Shown piece after piece: positions 36,933-45,418 of a DNA stretch of 64,000 nucleotides. Below the pieces are notes generated by a model, which made no database searches, was not told the DNA's origin, and saw only the letters and a list, made by a program, of their open reading frames with translations. Position 1 is the stretch's first letter; every line of letters begins with the position of its first letter. The translations under genes and the position numbers were made by a program. Origin of the DNA: Frigididesulfovibrio sp031553235 (GTDB lineage Bacteria > Desulfobacterota > Desulfovibrionia > Desulfovibrionales > Desulfovibrionaceae); the NCBI GenBank assembly GCA_031553235.1, contig JAVBLS010000043.1, positions 7,318-71,317 of the forward strand, read 5' to 3'.

Positions 36933-37634
36933 TTATTCAGGAAGCGCCCCAAAGCGATAGCCGACGCCCCGGATGGTTTCCACGCTTTCGGCATAGGTGC
37001 CGAGTTTTTGCCTGAGCCTGCGGATATGGGTGTCCACGGTGCGGGCGTAGCCCTCGAAACCATATCCCCAGACCGAGGAGAGCAACTGTTCGCGGCTGCG
37101 CACCCGGCCGCGCGAGGCCATGAGGTCTTGGAGCAGCTTGAACTCGGTGGCCGTGAGAGTGACTTCGGCGCCGTCGACTTCCAACCGGTGCGCTTCGGGG
37201 TCGAGGCTCAGGCCGTTGAAACGCAGAGCCCCATCCCGGGCCGCGGCCGGGGTCCGCCGTTTGCCGCCCAGCACCAGCTTGAGCCGCAGGAGCAGTTCCC
37301 GAGGGCTGAAGGGCTTGACCATGTAGTCCGAAGCGCCCATTTCCAGGCCGACCACGCGGTCGATTTCTTCACCCCTGGCCGTGAGCATGATCACCGGGGT
37401 GTGCGCGGTTTTGGGGTCACGCTGCAACTCGCGGCAGAGATCCAGCCCGCTCATGTCGGGCAGCATCAGATCCAGAATCACCGCCGCGGGGGCAAAAGAG
37501 CGGATCAGGAGCAGGCCCGCCTCGCCGTCGGCGGCCGTGGCCGCTTCATAGCCGGCCCCCTCCAGCGTGACGGTAAGCAGGCGGTTGATGTCGGCGTCGT
37601 CTTCGACGACCGCCACACGGGTCTTGTTCTCCAT
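36933..37634 (-). CDS. phoB: Phosphate regulon response regulator PhoB
   Basis: 233 residues. Receiver domain with VVEDDADI, ILDLMLPDMSG (phospho-acceptor) and YMVKPFSPRE; OmpR-type winged-helix domain with LLSSVWGYGFEGYARTVDTHIRRLRQKLG and IRGVGYRF. The assignment as PhoB rests on this pattern plus the pstB-phoU neighbours. ATG at 37634 follows AGGAGG. A frame extension to 37736 is not homologous. No phoR kinase gene is adjacent. Confidence 0.88.
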   Translation of the reverse strand: MENKTRVAVVEDDADINRLLTVTLEGAGYEAATAADGEAGLLLIRSFAPAAVILDLMLPDMSGLDLCRELQRDPKTAHTPVIMLTARGEEIDRVVGLEMGASDYMVKPFSPRELLLRLKLVLGGKRRTPAAARDGALRFNGLSLDPEAHRLEVDGAEVTLTATEFKLLQDLMASRGRVRSREQLLSSVWGYGFEGYARTVDTHIRRLRQKLGTYAESVETIRGVGYRFGALPE

Positions 37635-37732
37635 GCCGGCCTCCTGTGCGGCGAAAGTATATGAACAAGATGACGAGGACGGGGCGGAATTGTGACAATC
37701 AGGCGACGAAATCAACCCGCCGGGCAACGGAG

Positions 37733-38371
37733 TCAATCGGCCGGGCGGGCGTCAAACCCCAGTTCCTGCATCCGACGGTAGATGGCCAGACTGATCCAGG
37801 CGTCGGTGGCGGCATAGCGGATCTGTTTGGCCGAGAGATTTTGGGTCGCCCAGTTGGAGCACTGCTCGCCCTTGGAGATGCGCAGGCCGAGAAAGTGCGC
37901 GGCCAAGCCGCGCAGCCCGTGCTCGGCCACGCCGGCGGCCCGGGCCAGGCGGCCGAGATCGACCACGCCGGCGGGCTCAAAAGGATGGAGCTTGGCCAGA
38001 AAACGGCAGTCGTCATGCACGGCCACCCCGACCTTGAGCACGCCCCGGCCGGCCAGCAGCCCGGCCAGAGCGCCCGGCAGCACGGTTTCGGCGGGCTGGA
38101 AAATATAGACTCTTTCGGTGTCGGCCAGTTGGATCAACGACGGCAGGTAGGTCTTGCCCTTACGGAAGCTGGGCCGGGTTTCGGTATCAAAGCCGAGGGC
38201 TTTTTGGCAGAGAAGGTGCGTAACGACTTCCTGGGCCTGGGCCGGATTGTGCACCAGCACCACTTCGCCCTCGTAGTGAAACAAGGGCATGGCGTTGATA
38301 CTGTCTCTGCTCAGGCGTTCGACTGTGTCCTGCCTTGGCGAAACTGCGGTTGTGGCGTGGCTGTTCCCCAT
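37733..38371 (-). CDS. 3'-5' exonuclease domain protein (RNase D-like)
   Basis: About 212 residues of a DEDD exonuclease: LGFDTETRPSF (first acidic pair), VGVAVHDDCRFLAKLH, and a last block IRYAATDAWISLAIYRRM. Such proteins trim 3' ends of structured RNA or DNA. It lacks the HRDC domain of full RNase D. The start is uncertain: ATG at 38371 used here, GTG at 38401 and ATG at 38290 are also possible, and none has a good ribosome site. Confidence 0.85.
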   Translation of the reverse strand: MGNSHATTAVSPRQDTVERLSRDSINAMPLFHYEGEVVLVHNPAQAQEVVTHLLCQKALGFDTETRPSFRKGKTYLPSLIQLADTERVYIFQPAETVLPGALAGLLAGRGVLKVGVAVHDDCRFLAKLHPFEPAGVVDLGRLARAAGVAEHGLRGLAAHFLGLRISKGEQCSNWATQNLSAKQIRYAATDAWISLAIYRRMQELGFDARPAD

Positions 38372-38448
38372 ACGTGTCTCGATCACTATACCCAATGGCA
38401 CACAAACTCCCCGGAGTAAAGGCGCGCCGGCTTATATTTCCCGGTTGA

Positions 38449-39708
38449 TCAGCCGTAGAGCTTTTGCCATTCGTCCAGAAAGAGCACGGCGGTTTCCAGG
38501 GGGCCGAGTACGCCTTGGCGGGCGCGCACGGCGACGGCCAGTTCCGCGAACGAGGCGTCGGCCGGCAGACCACAGGCGCGCACCAGGTTGTGCAGGTCGG
38601 TCTTGAGGTCTTCGGGCAGCCCGGCGGGCCAGGGCGGTTCGCGGCGAACCGTGCCGAAATGCGGCAGGCGCTCGGCCGCGAAGGCCAGCAGGCTGTCCAT
38701 GCGGGCCGCATAGGTGTGCTCGGCCAGAACCCGGGCCCGGGCCCGCTCGGCATAGCCGGCGCGTTCTTCGGGCCGGCCCATGAAGTGGCCGATGCGCTCG
38801 ACCAACTCGTCAAAGTCGGCGAATTGGGCCACTTCGTCCTCGGCAAAGAGGTCGGGCAGCAGGGAACGGCGGTCGCAGAGCTGAAAGGCGCCGCAGGCGG
38901 CCAGCTCAAAGGTGCGCGGGTTGACGAAGTCGCCGGGCGTGACCAGGGCGTCGGCGCGCACGCTCGAATGCAGGTTCAGGTTGATTGCGGAAGCGTTGTA
39001 GATGTGTACCGCTTCTTCGGGCGAAATGCGCGCTCCGCTGCGCTGCAACAGCTCGGGAGCGAAGGGCGCGCCTTCCCATTCCGTGCCCCAGATCTTCAGG
39101 CTCGGGCCAAGCTCGGCCAGACGGGCAAAGGCACTGCGCCGGTTGGGATAGCCCGCGCCGAGAAAAGACAGGTCCGAACCATACTCGGCCCGCTCTTCGG
39201 CGGAAAGCTCCAGGGGGCGGTGCAGCTCGGGCAGGGCGGCCATGGGCAGATACAGGGCGTTTTCCTGCCCCATGGCGGCCAGTTCGCTCAAAAACGGTTC
39301 CTCCTGGATGACCGCGAAGATGTCGTAATAGGGCGCGAAGGCCCGCCAGTAAGTGAACAGACGAAAATCTTCCATGAACCACATGGCCGTGGGCACCTTG
39401 TCGGCCCGTAGGCGCTTGAGGGCCCGCCGGCTTAAAGGCGCCTGGGCCATGGCCAGGACAAGATCCGGCTCAAAGGCCTCCACCTTGGCCAGCACGGCCT
39501 GGGAAACCACCTGCAAAAAGCTGTTTTCCAGAAAATCCAGGCGATCCACACCGACGCGCAACTGCTTCAGGGCCGAGAAGGCGCCAAAAAACTCCGGAGC
39601 CTCAAAAACCTCCACCAGCCGCCCGGTTGCGGCCAGGGCCCGGGCGCAGTAGCGGCCGATGGGCAGGGAGCCGCCGTAAAAAGGCAGGACAACGAGAACC
39701 CGCTGCAT
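38449..39708 (-). CDS. CgeB-like glycosyltransferase
   Basis: 419 residues. N-terminal part LVVLPFYGGSLPIGRYCARAL, then PTAMWFMEDFRLFTYWRAFAPYYD, FLGAGYPNRRSAFARL, and a C-terminal GT-1-like domain VNPRTFELAACGAFQLCDRRSLLPDLFAEDEV with the sugar-nucleotide site. Such proteins appear in flagellin or surface-glycan modification clusters. ATG at 39708 is preceded by GGGAGGG. It follows the GT9 gene by one base. Confidence 0.88.
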   Translation of the reverse strand: MQRVLVVLPFYGGSLPIGRYCARALAATGRLVEVFEAPEFFGAFSALKQLRVGVDRLDFLENSFLQVVSQAVLAKVEAFEPDLVLAMAQAPLSRRALKRLRADKVPTAMWFMEDFRLFTYWRAFAPYYDIFAVIQEEPFLSELAAMGQENALYLPMAALPELHRPLELSAEERAEYGSDLSFLGAGYPNRRSAFARLAELGPSLKIWGTEWEGAPFAPELLQRSGARISPEEAVHIYNASAINLNLHSSVRADALVTPGDFVNPRTFELAACGAFQLCDRRSLLPDLFAEDEVAQFADFDELVERIGHFMGRPEERAGYAERARARVLAEHTYAARMDSLLAFAAERLPHFGTVRREPPWPAGLPEDLKTDLHNLVRACGLPADASFAELAVAVRARQGVLGPLETAVLFLDEWQKLYG

Positions 39709-39709
39709 A

Positions 39710-40945
39710 TTATCCCTCCCTCGTGGCGCCGGGCGGCAGCACCCAGTCGGTTTCCTGGAACAGTTCTTCAGCCGGTCCGGGCGGCACCGGCCCGAGGGGC
39801 GCGGCCCGCCACTCGGCCAGAAGGTTGCGCAAGGCCCGGCGTTCGGCTGCGTGGGGGTCTTGGCCGTCCACCACCCGGTAGTCCATGCCGAAGCCGTCGG
39901 GCATGGAAACCAGGCCGAGCAATCCGTCGGGCCATTCCGGGCTGAAGCGGCCGGATAGGTGCTCCAGAAAGGCCGGCTGGGCAAACGGGGCCAGGCAGGC
40001 CGTGGCCCGCGGACAGGGCGCGGATTCCAGGCAGGGGGAACAGGGCTCCACGGCCTGCCAGATTTTGTGGCCAAAGCCGTAGGGGCCGGTTTCCCAACAC
40101 CAGGCCGAGGACAGGAAAAAGGCCTGCACCGGCGTGCCCGCATGCGCGGCCAGATGCATCAGGCCGGTGTCGGACGTGAGCACCAGGTCCAGGCCCTGGA
40201 GCATGTCCGGCAGCTCATGCAGGGCAGAGGCCCCGCAGGCGTCCTCAAGCTTTCCCAAGGCCTGGGGCGAGAGATGCCGGGCTAGGCGGCGCACCAAAAG
40301 CCGTTCGCTTTTGCTTCCCAGGGCCACCAGAGCGGGGCCGCCCCGGGCCCGAAAGACCGCCTCGACCACCGGGCCGAGCACCTCGGGCGGCAGGCTGCGC
40401 CGAGCCCGGCGGCCGGCCATGACAATGCCGACGCGGCCCAGGCCGCGTGCTTTGGGGATAGGGTTCACGGCCTCGGGCCGCACCGGGTCGGGGTGCAGAA
40501 GGCCCCAGAGATCCACCAAATTCAGGGGAGCGCGGGACCGTCGGCCCATGCTGCGCGCGATCAGGCGCAGCCAGGGCGAGCTCCGGGGCCGGCCGTTTTC
40601 CTGAAAGTGGCCGCGCACGATCGCCGGGTCAAAAAGCCCGGCCAGGGCGTGGGACAGGGGCGAGGCATTCAAGGTGTAGACGGCGGCAAAGGGCAGGCGG
40701 GCCAACTCGGCCAGACCGGCCAGGCTGCGGGCCAGAACCTCGCCGGGCGCGGGTGCACCCGTGGCGTGGGCCGGCACGGCATGAATTTCGGCAAAGGGGT
40801 AAAGCACCCCGGCCAGCGCGGCCAGGGAATGATCCACGCACAGATGGACCTGCGTCTCCGGCTCGGCCCACAGGGATTGGATCAGTCGCGCGCTCTGGGC
40901 CAGGTCGCCCATGCGCGCCAATTGCACCGCCAGAACGTGGCGCAT
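39710..40945 (-). CDS. Glycosyltransferase family 9 (heptosyltransferase-type)
   Basis: 411 residues. N-terminal LAVQLARMGDLAQSARLI, and the C-terminal GT9 block LVLTSDTGLMHLAAHAGTPVQAFF followed by the Cys-rich QAVEPCSPCLESAPCPRATAC typical of the family. GT9 enzymes add heptose or related sugars to LPS core or to proteins. It is cotranscribed with the CgeB-like gene. ATG at 40945 follows GGAGCG. An about 80-residue C-terminal extension after the GT9 core has no assigned role. Confidence 0.9.
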   Translation of the reverse strand: MRHVLAVQLARMGDLAQSARLIQSLWAEPETQVHLCVDHSLAALAGVLYPFAEIHAVPAHATGAPAPGEVLARSLAGLAELARLPFAAVYTLNASPLSHALAGLFDPAIVRGHFQENGRPRSSPWLRLIARSMGRRSRAPLNLVDLWGLLHPDPVRPEAVNPIPKARGLGRVGIVMAGRRARRSLPPEVLGPVVEAVFRARGGPALVALGSKSERLLVRRLARHLSPQALGKLEDACGASALHELPDMLQGLDLVLTSDTGLMHLAAHAGTPVQAFFLSSAWCWETGPYGFGHKIWQAVEPCSPCLESAPCPRATACLAPFAQPAFLEHLSGRFSPEWPDGLLGLVSMPDGFGMDYRVVDGQDPHAAERRALRNLLAEWRAAPLGPVPPGPAEELFQETDWVLPPGATREG

Positions 40946-40956
40946 GGACGCTCCTT

Positions 40957-41016
40957 GAGCAATTTCATTTTGAAATTGTCTATGAAACCATATTGCCGGC
41001 GGACTTTCGAACGAGC
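40957..41016 (-). repeat. Family B repeat, truncated copy B3
   Basis: In reverse orientation to B1 and B2: GAGCAATTTCATTTTGAAAT, then GTCTATGAAACCATATTGCCG and ACGAGC. The match ends near 41016, at the point where B1 and B2 continue into their central stem. It lies just upstream of the GT9 gene. Confidence 0.75.
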
Positions 41017-41214
41017 GGCCCTGCCGCCCGGCTGAAAATAGCCCAAGGGTGGTTCTGGGGCAAGGGCGGAGCGGCCGGCTGATTAATGGCCTCTTTGCCC
41101 GCCGGCTGCGTCAGACTCGTTCCGTGCGAAACTCATATACGTCTTGATACGTTGCTTCGCCCGGCACTCGTCTTCCTTGCCGGCAAACAAAAATTCTCAT
41201 CGATCGGCGTTTCC

Positions 41215-41871
41215 TTAACGTTTGAAGGGGTTGGAGGTTCCGGTCGGCGGGAAGGCCGCCGGGTAGGCCTCGGGCCTGAGATCCACGGCAACGCCGGAAC
41301 CGGCCGAGGCATAGGCTTCGCTGATGTCAAACCAGTATTCGCGCGATACGGACTGCACCGCGGCGCCCACGGCCGGGGCGGCACGCTTGGCCCGGGGCAG
41401 GGCGGTCAGCTTGCGGTAAAGCTCGGGTGACTCGGCCTCGGAAACCAGGCTGACCCGGCCCCGCCAGACCGCGTACATCCGGCCGTCGCGCACGCCCAGG
41501 GTACGGGAGACCGTGCCGTAGTCCACCACGGCCCAGCGCTTGCCGGGCGGCGGCGTCTCAGAAAATTCCACCTCGTTGCGGGTCTGCAGCAGCTGGCTTT
41601 CCACCGCCACGGTGCTGCGACGGGCTCCCTTGCGCCCGCCCGGTGAGGCGAGCACAAAGGCGTCTGTGCTGCAATAGCCCCAGCCGCCCCGGCGAATTTC
41701 TCCCCGCACCGCCTTGTCCAGGACGCACTGCTCCGGGGTCTTGGCCAAAAGGGGAGCGGGTTGCTCCGGAAAGGCGGAGGCGCTCCGCTGGGGCAGCTTG
41801 CCGGTCGTGGTGCAGCCGGCGATGAAAAAAAGGCAAAGCAGGACGGAGGCAAGACGAAAACCGGTAGGCAT
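41215..41871 (-). CDS. Uncharacterised lipoprotein
   Basis: 218 residues with a lipoprotein signal peptide (RLASVLLCLFFIAGC; lipobox FIAGC, cysteine about 20). The mature part has a globular domain with KRWAVVDYGTVSRTLGVRDGRMYAVWRGRVSLVSEAE and EYWFDISEAYASAGSGVAVDL. I do not recognise the family. ATG at 41871 follows AAAGGAG. It is transcribed away from the AT-rich region upstream of the alcohol dehydrogenase gene. Confidence 0.75.
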   Translation of the reverse strand: MPTGFRLASVLLCLFFIAGCTTTGKLPQRSASAFPEQPAPLLAKTPEQCVLDKAVRGEIRRGGWGYCSTDAFVLASPGGRKGARRSTVAVESQLLQTRNEVEFSETPPPGKRWAVVDYGTVSRTLGVRDGRMYAVWRGRVSLVSEAESPELYRKLTALPRAKRAAPAVGAAVQSVSREYWFDISEAYASAGSGVAVDLRPEAYPAAFPPTGTSNPFKR

Positions 41872-42358
41872 GGAAGCTCCTTTGCATGGCACCCGCCGCG
41901 TCGGAAGGCCGATACAGGGGACGAGGCTACCTACCTGATTTTCCGCTTTATAGCAAACCCCGCGTGGCCGGCGGTGCGCAATTTTCATGTAATTTCAAAG
42001 GGAAAACAAAATCATGCCGCGTGCAGGCGCGGGCCGCAGGCTCCGATTTGACCGGTGGGCGGCGGGTGTTGCCATACCTCACGCAGGTACGGGCCACAAT
42101 CCGCTTGCGCGGCCCGGCAAGGCCAGTTGTGAGATCTGGAATGACTGTAATTAGTTACATGTTTGTTGGAGAATATTTTTAGCAGTAACTTATCGTTGCT
42201 TTTCTACAAGAATGAAAAAATCGACTGAATAAAAATTTGACTTACTCATTTTTAATAAAGTAAAAATGAAAAATTTTATATTGTTAATGGGATATATGTA
42301 ATACCACTTGTCGGAGTGAAGAATATTCCTTGTTATTCTCAGGTGTTTCGTGAATTGC
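41872..42358. other. Intergenic region, AT-rich from about 42140
   Basis: About 640 bases separate two divergent genes. The first half is GC-rich and holds no recognised gene. From about 42140 to 42400 the sequence turns strikingly AT-rich, with runs such as GAATAAAAATTTGACTTACTC, and no good reading frame. It looks like a regulatory or acquired segment. Confidence 0.6.
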
Positions 42359-42387
42359 TTGCTTCGTGAAATCATCTGGGATATAAT
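42359..42387 (+). promoter_or_regulatory. Sigma-70-type promoter of the alcohol dehydrogenase gene
   Basis: TTGCTT (42359-42364), a 17-base spacer and a perfect TATAAT (42382-42387). The start site would be near 42394, giving a leader of about 120 bases with AGGAGG 7 bases before the ATG. Confidence 0.75.
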
Positions 42388-42515
42388 TAATCCACCTATG
42401 AACCGGTCGGGAAATGGCGCTGCCCGTCACTAGGGCGCGGTTGCCGAAAAAATAAAAAGCAATCGCTTACATTATCGACAGGCCATTTCCTCTCCTCAAA
42501 CTTTAGGAGGCTTCC

Positions 42516-43574
42516 ATGAAAGGTTTCGCTATGTTGAAGATCGGCACCGTGGGTTGGATTGAGAAACCCAAGCCCACGCCCGGTCCCATTGACGCCATAG
42601 TCAAGCCCCTGGCTCTGGCTCCTTGCACTTCAGATATCCATACCGTTTACAGCGGCGCCATCGGAGAGCGCACAGACATGATTCTCGGCCACGAAGCCGT
42701 GGGCGAAGTGGTTGAAGTGGGCAAGGACGTGAAGGATTTCAAGCCGGGCGACCGGGTGGTGGTGCCTGCGATCACGCCTGAATGGCGTTCCGTTGCAATT
42801 CAAAACGGCGTTTACGGTCAGCATTCCGAAGGCATGCTGACCGGCTGGAAGTTTTCCAACATCAAAGACGGTGTGTTCGCGGAATTTTTTCATGTGAACG
42901 ACGCCGATATGAACCTGGCCCATCTGCCTGCCTCCATCACCCTGGAGCAGGCCGTGATGATGCCGGACATGATGACCACGGGCTTTCACGGGGCCGAACT
43001 GGCCGACGTGCAGATCGGTTCCACTGTGGCGGTCATCGGCATCGGCCCGGTGGGCCTGATGGGCGTGGCCGGGGCCAAGTTGCGCGGCGCCGGGCGCATC
43101 TTTGCCGTGGGCAGCCGCAAGCATTGCGTCGAACTGGCTCTCGGCTACGGGGCCACCGACATCATCAACTACAAAAACGGCAACATTGTCACTCAGATCC
43201 TCGATGCCACCAAGGGCAAGGGCGTGGATCACGTGATCATCGCCGGCGGCCCCAACGAGGTGTTGGCCCAGGCCGTGGAAATGGTCAAACCCGGCGGCTG
43301 CATCGGCAACGTCAACTACTTCGGCGAGGGCGATTTTCTACCCATCCCGCGCCTGGCCTGGGGCTGCGGCATGGCCCACAAGACCATCCGGGCCGGTCTC
43401 TGCCACGGCGGTCGAGCCCGCATGGAGCGGATGATCGACATCGTCAAATACGGCCGGGTCGACCCCGGCAAGATGGTCACCCACACCTTCTCGGGCCTGG
43501 AAGGCGTGGAAAAGGGCCTGGCTCTGATGAAAGACAAGCCCGCCGACGTGATCAAGCCCGTGGCCCTGATGTAG
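42516..43574 (+). CDS. NADP(H)-type zinc-dependent secondary alcohol dehydrogenase
   Basis: 352 residues that follow the thermophilic secondary alcohol dehydrogenase of Thermoanaerobacter almost position by position: MKGFAMLKIG start, catalytic zinc ligands Cys37 (APCTSD), His59 (LGHE) and Asp150 (PDMMTTGFHGAELAD), nucleotide site GIGPVGLMGVAGAKLRGAG and the NADP-selective residues in VGSRK with Tyr218 conserved. It interconverts secondary alcohols (for example 2-propanol) and ketones. AGGAGG precedes ATG at 42516. A good promoter upstream and a terminator downstream make it a single-gene unit. The close match to a Firmicutes enzyme and the AT-rich leader hint at transfer. Confidence 0.93.
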   Translation: MKGFAMLKIGTVGWIEKPKPTPGPIDAIVKPLALAPCTSDIHTVYSGAIGERTDMILGHEAVGEVVEVGKDVKDFKPGDRVVVPAITPEWRSVAIQNGVYGQHSEGMLTGWKFSNIKDGVFAEFFHVNDADMNLAHLPASITLEQAVMMPDMMTTGFHGAELADVQIGSTVAVIGIGPVGLMGVAGAKLRGAGRIFAVGSRKHCVELALGYGATDIINYKNGNIVTQILDATKGKGVDHVIIAGGPNEVLAQAVEMVKPGGCIGNVNYFGEGDFLPIPRLAWGCGMAHKTIRAGLCHGGRARMERMIDIVKYGRVDPGKMVTHTFSGLEGVEKGLALMKDKPADVIKPVALM

Positions 43575-43626
43575 ATCTTTCACCGTAACAGGCTCTTCTT
43601 CCGCTATGGATGGAGGCCGCAACCGG

Positions 43627-43658
43627 CCGGCTCCGCCTTCAGGTGGAGCCGGTTTTTT
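43627..43658 (+). terminator. Intrinsic terminator of the alcohol dehydrogenase gene
   Basis: CCGGCTCC and GGAGCCGG form the stem (43627-43634 and 43645-43652) with a further GCC/GGT extension, followed by six T residues (43653-43658). Confidence 0.9.
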
Positions 43659-43751
43659 CGTACGCTTTTTGTCCGTTTTCGTATTCAGTCATTTTAATAT
43701 TTCATTCCGCTGAAGACGGCTTGCGCCCATATCGCCGTAAAGGAGATCGCC

Positions 43752-44021
43752 ATGTCGTATGCCGGCGCAAGCGGACCGCCGAGCAAAGTCACGACCGGAG
43801 CCGTGGCCGCGTTCATTGTGGCCGCCATATTTAATTTGCTGTGCATGTCCGCCTATACCCGGGGCACCGATCTCGCGGCCGTATCGCACGCGAAAGAAAT
43901 AAGGCCCCGACGGCGCGAAAGTGGGTCGGAAGAGCCTCGACAACCGCGGCAAACGCCGACGGGCGCCGGGTTCCCTGGGGAAACCGGCGCCCGTCCGTTG
44001 GTTACAGTAAAGATGACTTAG
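43752..44021 (+). CDS. Small membrane protein of unknown function
   Basis: Up to 89 residues with a strong ribosome site (AAAGGAG seven bases before ATG). One transmembrane helix (GAVAAFIVAAIFNLLCMSAY, about 17-36) is followed by a charged, Arg/Pro-rich tail. The tail overlaps the terminator hairpin of the convergent outer-membrane gene and reaches its stop, so the real end could be subject to that structure. No homologue is recognised. The good start signals argue for a real gene; the tail argues for caution. Confidence 0.5.
   Translation: MSYAGASGPPSKVTTGAVAAFIVAAIFNLLCMSAYTRGTDLAAVSHAKEIRPRRRESGSEEPRQPRQTPTGAGFPGETGARPLVTVKMT
43958..43995 (-). terminator. Hairpin downstream of the outer-membrane protein gene
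   Basis: GACGGGCGCCGG (43958-43969) and its exact complement (43984-43995) form a 12-bp stem with a 14-base loop, 23 bases after the stop at 44018 on the minus strand. No T-tract follows. Confidence 0.65.
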
Positions 44022-44776
44022 AAGGTGTAGCGCAGGCCGAGCATGACTTGGTGCATGTAGAGGTTTTCGGTTTTGCTGGAAACGTCCCCAGAGATGGAGA
44101 TGGGGCCGACTGTGGCCGTGGTGTCGATGGTGTCGCTTTTGACTTCGCCCAGAGAGGCAAAGCGGTAGCCGAGATCCACGCTCAGGTTGTCGGTGAAGGC
44201 CCAGGCCGCGCCGGCGCCAACGTTCCAGGCGAAGTTGGTGTTGGATTCGGTGCCCCTGTCGGTATCCAGGGACAGGGCGGAGCCCCAGGTGGTGTTGCCG
44301 GATATGTTGCTCTTGGCGTCAACAAAGGCCATGCCGAGGCCCGCGCCGATGTAGGGGGTGATCGGCGTGCCCGTTTTGATGTCATAGTAAATGTTGAAGA
44401 ACAGGGTCTGGATGTCCAGCTTCTGGTCCAGGGACAGGCCCAGGTTGGGGCCACTACGCTTGACCTCCGCACCCACACCGGCTTCGGTCTGGGAGAAAAT
44501 GCTGTACTCCAGTTCGGCGCGCACAGGCACGTTGAACTTTTTGTCAAAGTCATAGCCGATGGCCAGGGCGCCGCCAAAAGCGTCGTCGTGGTCGTCGTCG
44601 CTTGTGCCGACGGACGCCCCACCGGACTTCACGTTCGCTTTGAGTTTGTCCATGACCGTGTAGCCATAAATGAATTTGGGGGCCACGTACACGCCGATTT
44701 GATCGGCGGCGCGGGCGCCGCTTTGGAACATGCCGATGCAGAGCAGGGCACCGCAGAATGCAAAAATCTTTTTCAT
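44018..44776 (-). CDS. Outer-membrane beta-barrel protein
   Basis: 252 residues. Signal peptide (MKKIFAFCGALLCIGMFQSG, cleavage near ARAA) and a barrel made of alternating hydrophobic strands; PITPYIGAGLGMAFVDAKS and NFAWNVGAGAAWAFTDNLSVDLGYRF resemble the OmpW/Opa/porin-type eight-stranded barrels. It ends in phenylalanine (VMLGLRYTF), the usual sorting signal for the outer membrane. ATG at 44776 with AGGAGA upstream. Followed by a convergent hairpin. Substrate or role unknown. Confidence 0.85.
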   Translation of the reverse strand: MKKIFAFCGALLCIGMFQSGARAADQIGVYVAPKFIYGYTVMDKLKANVKSGGASVGTSDDDHDDAFGGALAIGYDFDKKFNVPVRAELEYSIFSQTEAGVGAEVKRSGPNLGLSLDQKLDIQTLFFNIYYDIKTGTPITPYIGAGLGMAFVDAKSNISGNTTWGSALSLDTDRGTESNTNFAWNVGAGAAWAFTDNLSVDLGYRFASLGEVKSDTIDTTATVGPISISGDVSSKTENLYMHQVMLGLRYTF

Positions 44777-44912
44777 AACCTTCTCTCCTATATAAAGTTA
44801 AAGATGACAATATTTTATACGAGTGCGTCTTGGAAATCAATACAATATTATAGTAATATTATCTCGTAGCACAAAAAATGAGGAGTTTGTTCATGCACGC
44901 CGCAGTTGCCGT

Positions 44913-44955
44913 AAAAAACACAGCGCCCCGTCGCGATGTCGCGGCAGGACGCTGT
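44913..44955 (-). terminator. Terminator of rnpB
   Basis: On the minus strand ACAGCG...CGCTGT closes a hairpin with an inner GC stem and is followed by six T residues (complement of 44913-44918). Confidence 0.8.
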
Positions 44956-44960
44956 ATATT

Positions 44961-45329
44961 GAAAGCGGGCCTGTAAGCCGGGTTCTGTCCCCCCGCATGC
45001 GGGGGCGGCCGTCATTCCTCTAGGGCCGCAATTGCTCACGGCCTCAAGCAACCAACCCGGAAGCTTCGGCCGGGCCGGCCTCAAACGCTTCCCTATTCGG
45101 TCTTGCTCCAGACGGGGTTTACCCGGCCGGCGCGTCGCCGCGCCGGCCGGTGGGCTCTTACCCCACCTTTTCACCCTTACCCCGGCGAACCGGGGCGGTC
45201 TGGTTTCTGTGGCACTTTCCGGAGATTGCTCCCCCTGGGCGTTACCCAGCGCCTTGCCCTGTGGAGCCCGGACTTTCCTCCCCGCCAGGGGATTGCTCCC
45301 TTGGCGCGGCGACGACCCGGCCCGCTTTC
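44961..45329 (-). ncRNA. rnpB: RNase P RNA (bacterial class A)
   Basis: On the minus strand the RNA begins GAAAGCGGGCCGGGTCG and ends ACAGGCCCGCTTTC, so the two ends pair as helix P1. The universally conserved GAGGAAAGTCCGGGCTCC is present, as is AACGCCCAGGGGGAGCAATC, GGGTAAGGGTGAAAAGGTG, GGGTAAGAGCCCACCGG, AAACCCCGTCTGGAGCAAG and AGAGGAATGACGGCC with the late conserved core. Length about 369 bases, normal for type A. The ribozyme removes the 5' leader of tRNA precursors. A terminator follows directly. Confidence 0.95.
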
Positions 45330-45418
45330 ATCCTTGCCGTTGCCGGCGAAATTTTTCTCAAATCCCGGTGCTGCCCGGCGTACAAAGCGACGAGCGCCGT
45401 TGTATGCACAGGCCTGCA

